Shown: positions 1 through 8,338 of the stretch, piece after piece
Numbering within the stretch: the first letter of the stretch is position 1
Layout: each line of letters opens with the position of its first letter
Source of the DNA: Acidovorax sp. Root219
Lineage (GTDB): Bacteria > Pseudomonadota > Gammaproteobacteria > Burkholderiales > Burkholderiaceae_C
Direction: 5' to 3'
Length of the DNA stretch: 64,000 bases
Assembly: GCF_001428665.1 (NCBI RefSeq)
Contig: NZ_LMIJ01000010.1
Coordinates: forward strand, 287,731-351,730
Notes under the pieces: model-generated
The model's database searches: none
Told to the model about the DNA's origin: nothing
What the model saw: only the letters and a program-made list of their open reading frames with translations
Program-made: the position numbers and the translations under genes

Positions 1-97
1 GCTCTGCCGCAGCATGGGCGGCCAGGGGCAGCGTAGCCACCAGAGTCAACAGGCACAGGGCCCTGAAGAAAAAGTACAAAAAAGACGACGACCGCAT
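1..97 (-). CDS. Exported protein, N-terminal fragment only
   Basis: The window begins inside this gene, so only the first 32 codons are visible. Reading the minus strand from the ATG at 97 gives a short N-region (MRSSSF), a hydrophobic stretch rich in Leu, Val and Phe, and a probable signal peptidase site after Ala-His-Ala. This is a classic Sec signal peptide, so the product is probably periplasmic or secreted. Nothing of the mature protein is seen and no function can be given. It is transcribed divergently from the GST gene that starts at 311. Confidence 0.55.
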   Translation of the reverse strand, partial: MRSSSFLYFFFRALCLLTLVATLPLAAHAAAE

Positions 98-310
98 CAC
101 CCGCGCCGATCCGGATGGATCGAAAGAGAAAACTGCCCGCAAAGCGGCTAATTGTGCCGCCCCCCCCGTTGCTATATGCACAAAAAAGAGGGGCAAGACT
201 GGCTTTGATGCACGAATCGCATCAAAAGCCCCTGTATCAGTCATTGATGCGGGCGCCTGCGCAGGGTTAGCATGGAAGTCTTGCCCCTATTGCCACCACC
301 TGAGGCCACC
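98..310. other. Intergenic region with nested inverted repeats
   Basis: This gap separates two divergent genes and has no convincing reading frame. It contains an 11-bp perfect inverted repeat, GGGGCAAGACT at 190-200 and its complement at 277-287. Between the arms is a second hairpin, GGCTTTGATGC (201-211) pairing with GCATCAAAAGCC (219-230) with one bulge. The right arm lies only 23 bases before the GST start codon, so a folded RNA leader or a protein-binding site is possible. No run of T follows, so it is not a simple terminator. Confidence 0.5.
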
Positions 311-997
311 ATGCCCAAGCTCTACATCGGTAACAAGAATTACTCCTCGTGGTCAATGCGCCCCTGGGTGCTGCTGCGCCAGGCCGGCATCGACTTCGAA
401 GAAATCCGCGTGCGCTTCGACAGTTTCGACGCCGATTCGGAGTTCAAGCGGGCCATCGGCGCCGTGAGCCCCACGGGCAAGGTGCCGGTGCTGGTGGACG
501 GCGACCTGCTCATCTGGGACACCCTGGCCATTGCCGAGTACGTGGCCGAAACCCATCCCGACAAAAAGCTCTGGCCCACGGATGCGAAGGCGCGTGCCCG
601 CGCGCGCAGCGTGTGCGCCGAGATGCACAGCGGCTTCACTGCCCTGCGCGGCAACTGCCCCATGAACATCGAGGCCGATCTGGCCGAGACCGGGGCCCTG
701 ATCTGGCGCGACAAGGCCGGCGTGCGTGCCGACGTGCAGCGCCTGATGGACATGTGGAGCGCGCTGCTGCAGGAGCATGGCGGCCCGCTGCTTTTCGGCG
801 AGTTCACCATTGCCGACGCCTACTTTGCCCCGGTGTGCATGCGCCTGCACAGCTACGCCCTTCCACTGCCCCCGCAGATCGCCGCCTATGTGCAGCGCGT
901 GCGCGCCCTGCCCGGCGTCAAGGCCTGGATCGACGACGCCCTGGCCGAGAAGGATTTCCTCGATTTCGAGGAGCCCTACCGCCTGCGCCACGTTTGA
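311..997 (+). CDS. Glutathione S-transferase family protein
   Basis: A 228-residue protein that starts with a thioredoxin-like GST N-domain (MPKLYIGNKNYSSW); the Ser-Ser pair at about residues 11-12 is where the catalytic hydroxyl residue usually lies in this class. A cis-Pro loop (SPTGKVPVL) and the glutathione-binding segment (WDTLAIAEYV) follow, then a helical C-domain. Length is normal for cytosolic GSTs. An in-frame ATG at 272 would add 13 residues that do not match the family, and 272 lies inside an inverted repeat, so 311 is preferred; GAGG lies just upstream. The NIPSNAP gene follows after 10 bases and is probably co-transcribed. The substrate is unknown. Confidence 0.85.
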   Translation: MPKLYIGNKNYSSWSMRPWVLLRQAGIDFEEIRVRFDSFDADSEFKRAIGAVSPTGKVPVLVDGDLLIWDTLAIAEYVAETHPDKKLWPTDAKARARARSVCAEMHSGFTALRGNCPMNIEADLAETGALIWRDKAGVRADVQRLMDMWSALLQEHGGPLLFGEFTIADAYFAPVCMRLHSYALPLPPQIAAYVQRVRALPGVKAWIDDALAEKDFLDFEEPYRLRHV

Positions 998-1007
998 GGA
1001 GCAGCGC

Positions 1008-1316
1008 ATGGCCGTCACCATCTACCTGCGCTACGTGCTCGACACCCGCAAGCTCAAGGAATTCGAGCACTACGGCAAGCTGTGGATCCCGCTGGTCGAG
1101 AAGTTCGGCGGACAGCACCACGGCTACTTCATGCCCAGCGAGGGCGCGAACAACATCGCGCTGGCGTTGTTCACCTTCGACAGCCTGGCCTCCTACGAGG
1201 TCTATCGCCAGCGGTCCATGGAGGATGCCGAATGCCAGGCAGCCTTCCGCTATGCCGAGGAAACGGGCTGCATCATGAGCTACGAGCGCAGCTTTTTCCG
1301 GCCGGTGTTTTCCTAG
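1008..1316 (+). CDS. NIPSNAP family protein
   Basis: A 102-residue single-domain protein of the NIPSNAP family, a small dimeric alpha/beta-barrel fold. It opens with a beta strand (VTIYLRYVLDT), has the characteristic G-Y-F-M-P segment near residue 41 and ends in YERSFFRPVF. The biochemical role of bacterial NIPSNAP proteins is not settled. A good ribosome binding site (GAGGAG) overlaps the end of the GST gene 10 bases upstream, so the two form one operon. Its 3' end overlaps the convergent gene at 1313 by 4 bases. Confidence 0.8.
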   Translation: MAVTIYLRYVLDTRKLKEFEHYGKLWIPLVEKFGGQHHGYFMPSEGANNIALALFTFDSLASYEVYRQRSMEDAECQAAFRYAEETGCIMSYERSFFRPVFS

Positions 1317-1768
1317 CGGAACTGCTTGCGCAACAGGGCCCGGTGCCGCGCAATATGCGCCAACTGGGCCTCGGCGATGGTGCCGCCCAGGTTCTCGCCA
1401 TCGCCATTGAGCACGTCGGTGGCATGGCGCATGGCGCGGGCCACCACCTCCTCCTCGCTCACGCCCTGCTGTGCAGCCAGGTCCAGCGCCACGCGCTTCA
1501 TGGCGCGCTGGGACAGCATCCACATGGCGCCGAAGGAGTCCCAGGCGGCAGCGGCGTCCTTGAACTTCTCGCGGTCGGCCAGGATTTCGGTGAGCGGCTT
1601 GGCCAGGATTTCCTGCAACTCCTCCACCTGGGTCTGCAGGGCCTCGAACTGCGCCTCGCGCTGCAAGGCCTCTGCGGCCGCATTGGCTGCCGCGTCGGGC
1701 GGCGTGGGCACCGGCACGCTGCCGTCGGGATTGAGCTGGGCGATGGAGAGGGAGGAGGAGATGGACAT
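1313..1768 (-). CDS. Conserved hypothetical protein, helical
   Basis: A 151-residue soluble protein that I do not recognise. The N-terminus is low complexity (Ser, Pro, Ala). A heptad-like helix (about residues 35-65, ALQTQVEELQEILAKPLTEI) and further amphipathic helices suggest a coiled coil. There are no cysteines, no signal peptide and no membrane segment. Codon use matches the neighbours, so it looks like a real gene and not a shadow. It converges on the NIPSNAP gene with a 4-base overlap and is divergent from cca. Confidence 0.65.
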   Translation of the reverse strand: MSISSSLSIAQLNPDGSVPVPTPPDAAANAAAEALQREAQFEALQTQVEELQEILAKPLTEILADREKFKDAAAAWDSFGAMWMLSQRAMKRVALDLAAQQGVSEEEVVARAMRHATDVLNGDGENLGGTIAEAQLAHIARHRALLRKQFR

Positions 1769-1853
1769 GGTGCGGGCGCCGGGCGGGTGAGGGGCGCACT
1801 ATACGGCGTGGCGCGCCGTCTTCACAATGCCGGGCCCCGCTAAACTCCGGCGC

Positions 1854-3095
1854 ATGCAAATCTATATGGTGGGCGGCGCCGTGCGCGATGCCTTGCTCGG
1901 ACGCTCCGTGAACGACCACGACTGGGTGGTGGTGGGCGCCACGCCCGAACAGATGCTGGCCGAAGGCTACCTGGCCGTGGGGCGGGATTTCCCGGTCTTC
2001 CTGCACCCCACGACGCGCGAGGAGTATGCGCTGGCGCGCACCGAGCGCAAGAGCGGGCGCGGCTACCGTGGCTTCGTGGTGGAAAGCTCGCCCGAGGTGA
2101 CGCTGGAGGAAGACCTCTCGCGCCGCGACCTGACCATCAATGCCATCGCCCAGAGCCCCGAAGATCCGCACACGCTGATCGACCCGTACGGCGGACGCAA
2201 GGACCTGCAGGCGCGCCTGCTGCGCCATGTGACCGAGGCCTTTCGCGAAGACCCGGTGCGTATCCTGCGGCTGGCGCGTTTTGCGGCGCGCTTTACCGAC
2301 TTCACAGTGGCGCCCGAGACCCTGGAGCTGATGCGCCAGATGGTGGCAGACGGCGAGGTGGACCACCTAGTGCCCGAGCGCGTGTGGCAGGAGCTCGCGC
2401 GCGGGCTGATGGAGGAAAAACCCTCGCGCATGTTCGAGGTGCTGCGCGACTGCGGCGCCTTGCAGGTGCTGCTGCCCGAGGTCGCGCGCCTGTGGGGCGT
2501 GCCCCAGCGCGCCGAGCACCATCCCGAGGTGGACACCGGCATCCACCTGATGATGGTGCTGGACATGGCGGCGCGGCTCGATGCCCCTCTCACCGTGCGC
2601 TTTGCCTGCCTGGCGCACGACCTGGGCAAGGGCACGACGCCGGCCGACATGCTGCCGCGCCACATCGACCATGAGCGGCGCAGCGCCGAGCTGTTGCACG
2701 ACGTGGCCGAGCGCCTGCGCGTGCCCGTGGACTGCCGCGAGATCGCCGACGTGGTGGCGCGCGAGCACGGCAACATCCACCGCAGCGGCGAGCTGACCGC
2801 CGCCCCGCTGGTGCGCCTGCTGGAGCGCTGCGACGCGCTGCGCAAGCCGGGCCGGCTGCCCGACATTTTGCAGGCCTGCGAATGCGACGCGCGCGGCCGG
2901 CTGGGCATGGAAGAAAACCCCTATCCCCAGCGCCCGCGCCTGCTGGCGGTGCTGGCCGCAGCCCAATCGGTGGTCACGCGCGACATTGCAGCGAAAGCCG
3001 CAGCGAAGGGCCTTGCCGGCCCGCAGGTCGGCGACCTGATCCACCAGGCCCGGGTACAAGCCGTGGCGCAGTGGCTGGCCGCCAACCCCGCCTGA
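1854..3095 (+). CDS. cca: CCA tRNA nucleotidyltransferase
   Basis: This enzyme adds or repairs the 3' CCA of tRNAs using CTP and ATP. The 413-residue product has the class II nucleotidyltransferase head (MVGGAVRDALLGR, residues 4-16), a metal-binding Asp segment (NDHDWVVVG) and the RRDLTINAIA motif. A C-terminal HD domain follows (HDLGKG near residue 259), as in the gamma/beta-proteobacterial multifunctional form with phosphohydrolase activity. ATG 1854 puts the conserved motif immediately after the start; the frame is open upstream but those residues do not fit the family. A working CCA enzyme matters here because the tRNA-Gln gene at 27059 does not encode its CCA. Confidence 0.93.
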   Translation: MQIYMVGGAVRDALLGRSVNDHDWVVVGATPEQMLAEGYLAVGRDFPVFLHPTTREEYALARTERKSGRGYRGFVVESSPEVTLEEDLSRRDLTINAIAQSPEDPHTLIDPYGGRKDLQARLLRHVTEAFREDPVRILRLARFAARFTDFTVAPETLELMRQMVADGEVDHLVPERVWQELARGLMEEKPSRMFEVLRDCGALQVLLPEVARLWGVPQRAEHHPEVDTGIHLMMVLDMAARLDAPLTVRFACLAHDLGKGTTPADMLPRHIDHERRSAELLHDVAERLRVPVDCREIADVVAREHGNIHRSGELTAAPLVRLLERCDALRKPGRLPDILQACECDARGRLGMEENPYPQRPRLLAVLAAAQSVVTRDIAAKAAAKGLAGPQVGDLIHQARVQAVAQWLAANPA

Positions 3096-3104
3096 GGGCT
3101 TGCG

Positions 3105-3746
3105 CTACCAGCGCAGCAGGCGGGGGCCGAGCACGGCGCCCAGCGCCGTGGGCAGGGCCATGCCGGCCAGGTACCACACGGCGAGGAAGGGGCTGGCCAT
3201 CTCGGGGCAGTGCAATGCATAGACCAGCGCCCCGAGCGCCCCGGACAGCAGGCCGGCCCCCGCACCGGCCCAGGCCAGGCGCGTGGGGGCCGCCCCTTTC
3301 AGGGCCCAGAAGCTGGCGATGAAAGCCGGCACCGACAGCAGTGCGATGTTGAACGGGCAACTGCGCCAGGTGCTGCCCAGGATCAGCGCCATGCGCTCGG
3401 CCGGCTCGGCCTGCGATAGGGTGCCCGCCGCCATGGCCCACAGCACCAACGGCGGTACGGCCAGCAACGCGGCCGCATGGCCCACCGCCATGCCCGGCCG
3501 CGCCATGCGCCGCAGCAGCGCCATGCCGGCGGCCGCCAGCGCGGCGGCAAACACCAGCTTGCCCCAGAACATGGGCAGGCCCATGGTCTGCACCAAATCG
3601 TGGCGCACGCCGAACACCGCAGCCATCAGCACGCCGGCCCCTGCGATGCCGGCCAGCGACGCCAGCGCAAAGCGCTGCTCTATGTCCCGTGCAGGCACAG
3701 GGCCGGCATCCGTGGCCAGCAACTGGATCAATTCTTCGGTTCTCAT
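3105..3746 (-). CDS. nrsF: NrsF-like anti-sigma factor (DUF1109)
   Basis: A 213-residue inner-membrane protein with about six hydrophobic segments, of the DUF1109/NrsF family. In Caulobacter and relatives, NrsF holds the ECF sigma factor SigF at the membrane and releases it under metal or oxidative stress through conserved cysteines. Two cysteines fit that role: one in WRSCPFN and one in ALHCPEM. The N-terminus ([17 protein letters not shown]) is the short cytoplasmic part. It overlaps the upstream sigma gene by 4 bases (ATGA), so the pair is translationally coupled. The function is inferred from family and context. Confidence 0.85.
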   Translation of the reverse strand: MRTEELIQLLATDAGPVPARDIEQRFALASLAGIAGAGVLMAAVFGVRHDLVQTMGLPMFWGKLVFAAALAAAGMALLRRMARPGMAVGHAAALLAVPPLVLWAMAAGTLSQAEPAERMALILGSTWRSCPFNIALLSVPAFIASFWALKGAAPTRLAWAGAGAGLLSGALGALVYALHCPEMASPFLAVWYLAGMALPTALGAVLGPRLLRW

Positions 3747-4288
3747 GCCATTCCCCTGATCTTGGCGGCCAGGGCCTTGAGTCCCCGGTGTACGCCGATT
3801 TTGACTGCCGACTCCGACAGCCCCGTGAGTTGTGCGGTCTCCACCACCGACAGGCCCTCCAGCTTCACGTGCAGGATGGGCAGGCGCTGGCGGTCGGGCA
3901 GCGTCTCCAGCAGTTTCCCCAGGTCGCGCCGGGCTTCGGCCGCCTCGCTGTCGCTGGTGGAGAAGAGTTCGCCCGCCTCCTCGTCCAGCGTGTCATTCAA
4001 CGCACCCTTCACCCGGTGCGAGCGCAGCCAGTCGATGAGCTTGTAGCGCGCGATCGCATGCGCCCAGGCCGTTACCGGCATGTCGGGCCGGTAGGTATGG
4101 CGCTGGTTGTGCACGGCCAGCAAGGTCTCTTGCACTAGGTCTTCCACCTCGTCGGGCCGCTGCGACAGCCGCCTGCGCAGAAAAGCCCGCAGGTGCGCGC
4201 TCAGCTCTTTCAAAAATCGCTGGTAGGCGACCGCGTCGGCATCCAGGCCCAGCAGCAGCAACCCACGCAGCCTCTCTTCGATCTCCAT
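3743..4288 (-). CDS. sigF: ECF RNA polymerase sigma factor, SigF type
   Basis: A 181-residue group IV (ECF) sigma factor. Region 2 is seen as [19 protein letters not shown] with the downstream W-A-H-A-I-A-R segment that contacts the -10 element; region 4 carries the helix-turn-helix ([20 protein letters not shown]). The linker is acidic. It is co-transcribed with the anti-sigma gene, and its own upstream DNA (4308-4333) carries the same promoter motif as the divergent bufferin operon, which indicates autoregulation. Family knowledge links SigF-NrsF to excess copper or other metals and to chromate or cadmium stress; the inducer in this organism is not known. Confidence 0.9.
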   Translation of the reverse strand: MEIEERLRGLLLLGLDADAVAYQRFLKELSAHLRAFLRRRLSQRPDEVEDLVQETLLAVHNQRHTYRPDMPVTAWAHAIARYKLIDWLRSHRVKGALNDTLDEEAGELFSTSDSEAAEARRDLGKLLETLPDRQRLPILHVKLEGLSVVETAQLTGLSESAVKIGVHRGLKALAAKIRGMA

Positions 4289-4307
4289 GTTTTCTCCCTC
4301 ACAGGTA

Positions 4308-4333
4308 TTCGCAATGCCAGACCTACGGGTTAC
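4308..4333 (-). promoter_or_regulatory. SigF-type promoter for sigF-nrsF
   Basis: On the minus strand the sequence reads GTAACC (4333-4328), 16 bases, then CGAA (4311-4308). This is the -35/-10 pattern described for SigF-dependent promoters in Caulobacter. The expected start site is about 10 bases upstream of the sigF ATG, giving a very short leader. It predicts that the sigma factor drives its own operon. Confidence 0.8.
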
Positions 4334-4376
4334 AGCGGGTGCAAAAAAACTTTTTTTGATTTCTGATGCAGTTGGT

Positions 4377-4402
4377 GTAACCCGGCCGCCAGACAGCGCG
4401 AA
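4377..4402 (+). promoter_or_regulatory. SigF-type promoter for the bufferin operon
   Basis: The plus strand reads GTAACC (4377-4382), 16 bases, CGAA (4399-4402), identical in motif and spacing to the minus-strand element at 4308-4333. The two -35 boxes are back to back, 43 bases apart. The predicted start is near 4410, leaving a leader of about 85 bases before bufA1. This ties the operon directly to the neighbouring sigma factor. Confidence 0.85.
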
Positions 4403-4493
4403 TTACAACGCAGATCGGTAGCCACGGCGCATCCGCACCCGGCGATCCATCCGGTCTGTTCCACAAACCCTTCAGCTTTACGGAGATTCCGAC

Positions 4494-4781
4494 ATGACCT
4501 CACGCACCCTCAGCCTTGGCGCCCTGGCCCTTGCCGCACTCGCATCCGGCGCAGCCATTGCACAGACCAAGCCCGCAGAAGCGGCCAAGCCCGCCATGGA
4601 GAAGTGCTATGGCGTGTCCATGGCCGGCAAGAACGATTGCGCCGCCGGCGCCGGCACCACCTGTGCTGGCACCTCCAAGGTGGACTACCAGGCCAATGCC
4701 TGGAAGTTCGTGCCCGCCGGCACCTGCGCCTCGATCAAGACGCCCAAGGGCATGGGCACGCTGACGCCCATGAAGAGCTGA
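4494..4781 (+). CDS. bufA1: Bufferin precursor BufA1 (DUF2282)
   Basis: A 95-residue exported peptide of the DUF2282 family, now described as bufferins: ribosomally made, post-translationally modified copper-binding peptides. An N-terminal signal peptide ([19 protein letters not shown], cleavage near AIAQ) precedes a short Ala/Lys/Pro linker and a core with four cysteines (MEKCYG, KNDCAA, TTCAG, GTCASI), the residues converted to thiooxazole-type groups in the family. A GGAG ribosome binding site lies 8 bases upstream of the ATG. It is the first gene of bufA1-bufB-bufC-doxX and sits behind a SigF promoter. The expected role is metal buffering in the periplasm. Confidence 0.9.
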   Translation: MTSRTLSLGALALAALASGAAIAQTKPAEAAKPAMEKCYGVSMAGKNDCAAGAGTTCAGTSKVDYQANAWKFVPAGTCASIKTPKGMGTLTPMKS

Positions 4782-4808
4782 TCTTCGTTCACCACCAGAC
4801 CCGCCGCC

Positions 4809-5648
4809 ATGGCAGCCGCACACCTCACCGCCGGCCTGGGGCTCAAGCCCCAGCACTACGCGCAGGCCGTGCAGTGCACGGACCCGGGGCTGTGGTGGGA
4901 GGTGCACCCCGAGAACTACCTGGCCGACGGCGGACCGCGCCTGGCCTGGCTCGAAGCCATCCGTGCGCGGCACCCGGTGGCGCTGCACGGGGTATCGCTG
5001 TCGCTGGCAGCCGATGCGCCGCCCGACGAATCGCACCTGGCACGGCTGGCGGCGCTGGCAAGGCGCATCGAGCCGGCCATCGTCTCCGAGCACCTGGCCT
5101 GGTCCGCATGGCGCGGGCACTACCTGCCCGACCTGCTGCCCTTTCCGCGCACCCATGCGGCGCTGGCGCGCATTGCCGCCAACATCGCCCGCACGCAGGA
5201 CGTGCTGCAGCGCCCCATCGCCGTCGAGAACCCCACGCACTACCTGCACATCGATGGCCATGACTGGGCCGAGACCGACTTTCTGGCCGAGCTGGTGCAG
5301 CGCACCGGCTGCCAGTTGCTGCTGGACGTGAACAACGTCTACATCAGCGCCCACAACCTGGGCACCCGTGCCGAGGATTACCTCGGCGCCTTTCCCCTGC
5401 ACGCCGTGGCCGAGATCCACCTGGCGGGCCACCATGCCGACCCCGAGTTGGGCGAGGCCCTGTTGATCGACAGCCACGATGCCCCGGTGGCCGATGCCGT
5501 GTGGGCCCTGTACCAGCGCGTGATTGCCGCCACCGGCCCGCTGCCCACCCTGATCGAGCGCGACGACCAATTGCCAGCGCTCGAGGTGCTGCTCGCCGAG
5601 CGCGGCCGCGCCCACGCGGCGCTCACCGAGGCCCTGCCATGCAGCTGA
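4809..5648 (+). CDS. bufB: MNIO-family bufferin maturase BufB (DUF692)
   Basis: A 279-residue TIM-barrel enzyme of the multinuclear non-heme iron oxidase (MNIO, DUF692) family that modifies cysteines of the BufA precursor. Metal-binding and active-site segments are visible in order: WWEVHPENY (about 32-40), HGVSLSLA (59-66), SEHLAWS (95-101), VENPTHYL (139-146), LLDVNNVYISAHN (175-187), EIHLAGHH (203-210) and SHDAPV (222-227). It has no signal peptide, so modification takes place in the cytoplasm before export. It lies 27 bases after bufA1 and overlaps bufC by 10 bases, which indicates translational coupling. Confidence 0.92.
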   Translation: MAAAHLTAGLGLKPQHYAQAVQCTDPGLWWEVHPENYLADGGPRLAWLEAIRARHPVALHGVSLSLAADAPPDESHLARLAALARRIEPAIVSEHLAWSAWRGHYLPDLLPFPRTHAALARIAANIARTQDVLQRPIAVENPTHYLHIDGHDWAETDFLAELVQRTGCQLLLDVNNVYISAHNLGTRAEDYLGAFPLHAVAEIHLAGHHADPELGEALLIDSHDAPVADAVWALYQRVIAATGPLPTLIERDDQLPALEVLLAERGRAHAALTEALPCS

Positions 5649-6421
5649 GCACCTTCCAGGATGGCCTGGCCGCCGCACTGATGCCCCAGGGCGCCCACCC
5701 AGCGGACACCGCACCCTGGCTGTCCGCCCTGCGGTCCCAGCCCGGCTTCGCCGTGTACCGCAATACCGTGCACAAGGCCTGCATCGATGCGCTGCAGGCC
5801 AACTACCCCACCGTCTGCGCGCTGGTGGGCGAAGAATGGTTCCGCGCGGCCGCAGGCCTGTTCGTTCAGGCCCGGCCGCCGACGGATGGCCGGCTCATGG
5901 CCTATGGCGAAGGCTTTGCACACTTTCTGCAAGGCTTCGAAGCGGCCGCCGGCCTGCCCTACCTGCCTGCCGTGGCACGGCTGGACCGCTGCTGGACCGA
6001 AAGCCACCTGGCGGCCGATGCCCCCCTGCTGGACGCCGCCTGGCTGGCCCGGCAGTCCCCCGAAGCCCTGTCCGGCCTGTGCCTGGCCCCACATCCCGCC
6101 GCGCGCTGGGCCTGGAGCGAGGAGCACCCGGCCAGCACCCTGTGGCAGCGCCAGCGCGAGGGCACACCCCTGGATGCCGAACTGCCGTGGCAGGGCGACG
6201 GCGCCCTGCTCACCCGCCCCGAGGGGGGCGTGCAGTGGATGCCACTGGCACGCGCGGGCATCGCCTTCCTGGACGCCTGCGCTGCGGCACTGCCCCTGGA
6301 GCTGGCTGCAGCCCATGCCCAGCAGGCAGAACCCGGCGCCGACCTGGGCGCGCTGATGGCGCAGTTGCTGCAGGCCGGCGCGCTGTGCGCCCCACCCCAC
6401 CTTGACGAGGACACCCCATGA
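5639..6421 (+). CDS. bufC: BufC, DUF2063 partner of the maturase
   Basis: A 260-residue protein with an N-terminal DUF2063 domain (about residues 3-95) bearing the family's F-A-V-Y-R-N-T-V segment near residue 35 and the [14 protein letters not shown] helix near 54-67. Family members work with MNIO enzymes as the precursor-recognition and delivery subunit. The C-terminal half is a less conserved alpha/beta domain rich in Ala and Leu. The ATG at 5639 lies inside the end of bufB, and the stop codon overlaps the doxX start (ATGA at 6418-6421), so the four genes form one tightly packed operon. Confidence 0.88.
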   Translation: MQLSTFQDGLAAALMPQGAHPADTAPWLSALRSQPGFAVYRNTVHKACIDALQANYPTVCALVGEEWFRAAAGLFVQARPPTDGRLMAYGEGFAHFLQGFEAAAGLPYLPAVARLDRCWTESHLAADAPLLDAAWLARQSPEALSGLCLAPHPAARWAWSEEHPASTLWQRQREGTPLDAELPWQGDGALLTRPEGGVQWMPLARAGIAFLDACAAALPLELAAAHAQQAEPGADLGALMAQLLQAGALCAPPHLDEDTP

Positions 6422-6900
6422 ACACCACCCCCTTCCCCCAGGTCACGCCCACCGTATCCGCGACCGGGCCGCGCCACTGGCTGGGCCGGCTGGCCGATGC
6501 GCTGGCCTGGCTCACGCCCCACAGCCTGCTGGCCCTGGTGAACCGGGTGGGCATCGCAGCGATCTTCTGGATGTCGGCACGCACCAAGGTGGAGGGCTGG
6601 TTCACCATTTCGGACAGCGCCTACCTGCTGTTCCGCGAGGAGTACAAGCTGCCCCTGCTGCCGCCCGAGCTGGCGGCACAGATGGCCACGGTGGCCGAAC
6701 ATGTGTTCCCGGTGCTGCTGGTGCTGGGGCTGTGCACACGGCTGTCGGCCCTTGCGCTGCTGGGCATGACACTGGTGATCCAGGTCTTTGTCTATCCCGA
6801 TGCCTGGCCTACCCACCTGTCGTGGGCGGGGCTGCTGCTGTACATCGCAGGGCGCGGCGCGGGCAACATCTCGCTGGACCGGGTGCTCGGCATCCGCTGA
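6418..6900 (+). CDS. DoxX family membrane protein
   Basis: A 160-residue integral membrane protein of the DoxX family with four predicted hydrophobic segments (for example [18 protein letters not shown] near residue 40 and [15 protein letters not shown] near 115). The [13 protein letters not shown] stretch between segments 1 and 2 is typical of DoxX proteins found beside DUF692 genes. Its job in bufferin loci is unknown; a quinone-linked redox or export role has been supposed. It is the last gene of the operon and converges on trxC, 26 bases away, with no clear terminator between them. Confidence 0.85.
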   Translation: MNTTPFPQVTPTVSATGPRHWLGRLADALAWLTPHSLLALVNRVGIAAIFWMSARTKVEGWFTISDSAYLLFREEYKLPLLPPELAAQMATVAEHVFPVLLVLGLCTRLSALALLGMTLVIQVFVYPDAWPTHLSWAGLLLYIAGRGAGNISLDRVLGIR

Positions 6901-6926
6901 TGTCGCGCCCCCCCGGCAGGGCAGGG

Positions 6927-7364
6927 TCAGCTGACGCTGCGCACCCAACGCGCAATGTCGCTGGCGTTCATCGCGCCGGAAATGCGTGCCGCCTCGCGGC
7001 CCTCCTTGAACACTATCATGGTGGGAATGCTGCGGATGCCGAAGCGGCCCGCAATCGCCTGGTGGACCTCGGTGTCGAGCTTGGCCAGTTGCACCTGGGG
7101 CTCCAGGTCACGTGCTGCCTGGGCGAAGGCCGGCGCCATCTGCAGGCAAGGGCCGCACCAGGGGGCCCAGAAATCCACCACCACGGGCAGGTGGCTGCGG
7201 CCCACATGCCTGTCGAACGAAGCCGCATCCAGCGCCACGGGCGCTCCGGCGAAGAGGGGCTGGTGGCAGCTGCCGCAATCGGGGGCACTGCCAAGGTCTG
7301 CGCGCAGGACGCGGTTGGTGGTGTGGCAGTGGGGGCAGACGATGTGGGGGGCTTCTTCGGTCAC
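6927..7364 (-). CDS. trxC: Thioredoxin TrxC (thioredoxin 2)
   Basis: A 145-residue cytoplasmic thioredoxin with an N-terminal zinc finger made of two Cys pairs (CPHC near residue 8 and CGSC near 31), followed by the thioredoxin fold with the active site WAPWCGPC (about 67-74) and the cis-Pro loop (IRSIPTMIVF). This architecture is specific to thioredoxin 2. It reduces protein disulfides using thioredoxin reductase and is often induced by oxidative stress. It converges on the bufferin operon, but nothing in the sequence shows shared control. Confidence 0.93.
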   Translation of the reverse strand: MTEEAPHIVCPHCHTTNRVLRADLGSAPDCGSCHQPLFAGAPVALDAASFDRHVGRSHLPVVVDFWAPWCGPCLQMAPAFAQAARDLEPQVQLAKLDTEVHQAIAGRFGIRSIPTMIVFKEGREAARISGAMNASDIARWVRSVS

Positions 7365-7600
7365 GCAAAATCTCCATGGGTACGCTCAGCGTGCGCTGGC
7401 AACGGGGCACTTGCTTGTAAGACAAACACCCTTTTCATCTTGTGACAATGGGGCCCGAAAGCTCTCATTTCAAGCCCCTGGCAGCTGAACACCCCAATGC
7501 TGGCGCGGGTTTTCGGGCACTCTCCCAGGCCATCAGGTCCCTGCACACGCCACCCCCACGCGCTGGCAGGCCACCCAGCTGTCTGCTAAGGTGCCGCCAC

Positions 7601-8338
7601 ATGCAGCTGCTTCCCTTTTTGACAACGGCCCATGCGCTCTTTCTGGATTTCGATGGCACGCTCACCGAGATGGCACCCCGGCCCGAGGCCGTGCGCATCT
7701 CTGCGGGGCTGGTTCCCACCCTCGCTTCCCTGAGCACCCACCTGGATGGCGCATTGGCCATCGTGACGGGGCGGCGCGAGACCGACATCGACCACTTTCT
7801 CGACCCTCTGGTGCTGCCCCTGGCCTCCGAGCATGGCTCTCAGTACCGTCTGGCCGACGGCTCGCGCCCTGCCGTGGTGCCGCCGGACCTGGCGCCCGTG
7901 CTGCAGGCGGCCACCCAACTGGCCGTGCAGCACGCCGGCCTGCTGGTGGAGCCCAAGCGCGCCAGCGTGGCACTGCACTATCGCCTGGCACCGCATCTGG
8001 AGGACCTGTGCCGCGGCACCTTGCTGGCCGCCATGCAGCAGGTGCACGGCGTGGAGATGATGGACGGCAAGTTCGTGCTCGAGGTCAAACCGCGCGGCGT
8101 GCACAAGGGCCAGGCCATCACCGATTTCATGACGCTGCCGCCGTTCGCAGGGCGGATCCCGGTATTCGCCGGCGACGACGTGACCGACGAATCCGGCTTT
8201 GCCGCCGTGACCGCCCTGGGCGGCTGGGGCATCAAGGTGGGCGAGGGCCCGACGCTGGCACAACACCGCTGCATGACACCGGCCGCATTGCGTGGCTGGC
8301 TGTCGGCGGCACGAACCTCCTGGGAACGCGCACGATGA
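7601..8338 (+). CDS. otsB: Trehalose-6-phosphate phosphatase
   Basis: This enzyme removes phosphate from trehalose 6-phosphate to give trehalose. The 245-residue product is a HAD-superfamily phosphatase: motif I LFLDFDGTLTE (about 13-23) with the nucleophilic Asp, the IVTGR segment of motif II near 56-60, the Lys-containing VKPRGVHKG near 163-171 and the acidic motif IV GDDVTDE near 188-194. The frame is open upstream to 7442, but those residues do not resemble OtsB, and ATG 7601 gives the family length. The stop codon overlaps the next start (ATGA). It is the first gene of otsB-GH15-otsA. Confidence 0.92.
   Translation: MQLLPFLTTAHALFLDFDGTLTEMAPRPEAVRISAGLVPTLASLSTHLDGALAIVTGRRETDIDHFLDPLVLPLASEHGSQYRLADGSRPAVVPPDLAPVLQAATQLAVQHAGLLVEPKRASVALHYRLAPHLEDLCRGTLLAAMQQVHGVEMMDGKFVLEVKPRGVHKGQAITDFMTLPPFAGRIPVFAGDDVTDESGFAAVTALGGWGIKVGEGPTLAQHRCMTPAALRGWLSAARTSWERAR

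Noticed and set aside
918-2366. Long minus-strand frame of 482 codons over GST, NIPSNAP and cca
   Set aside because: It is antisense to well-supported genes. Its translation is low complexity (Arg, Gly, His, Ala) as expected from a high-GC shadow frame.
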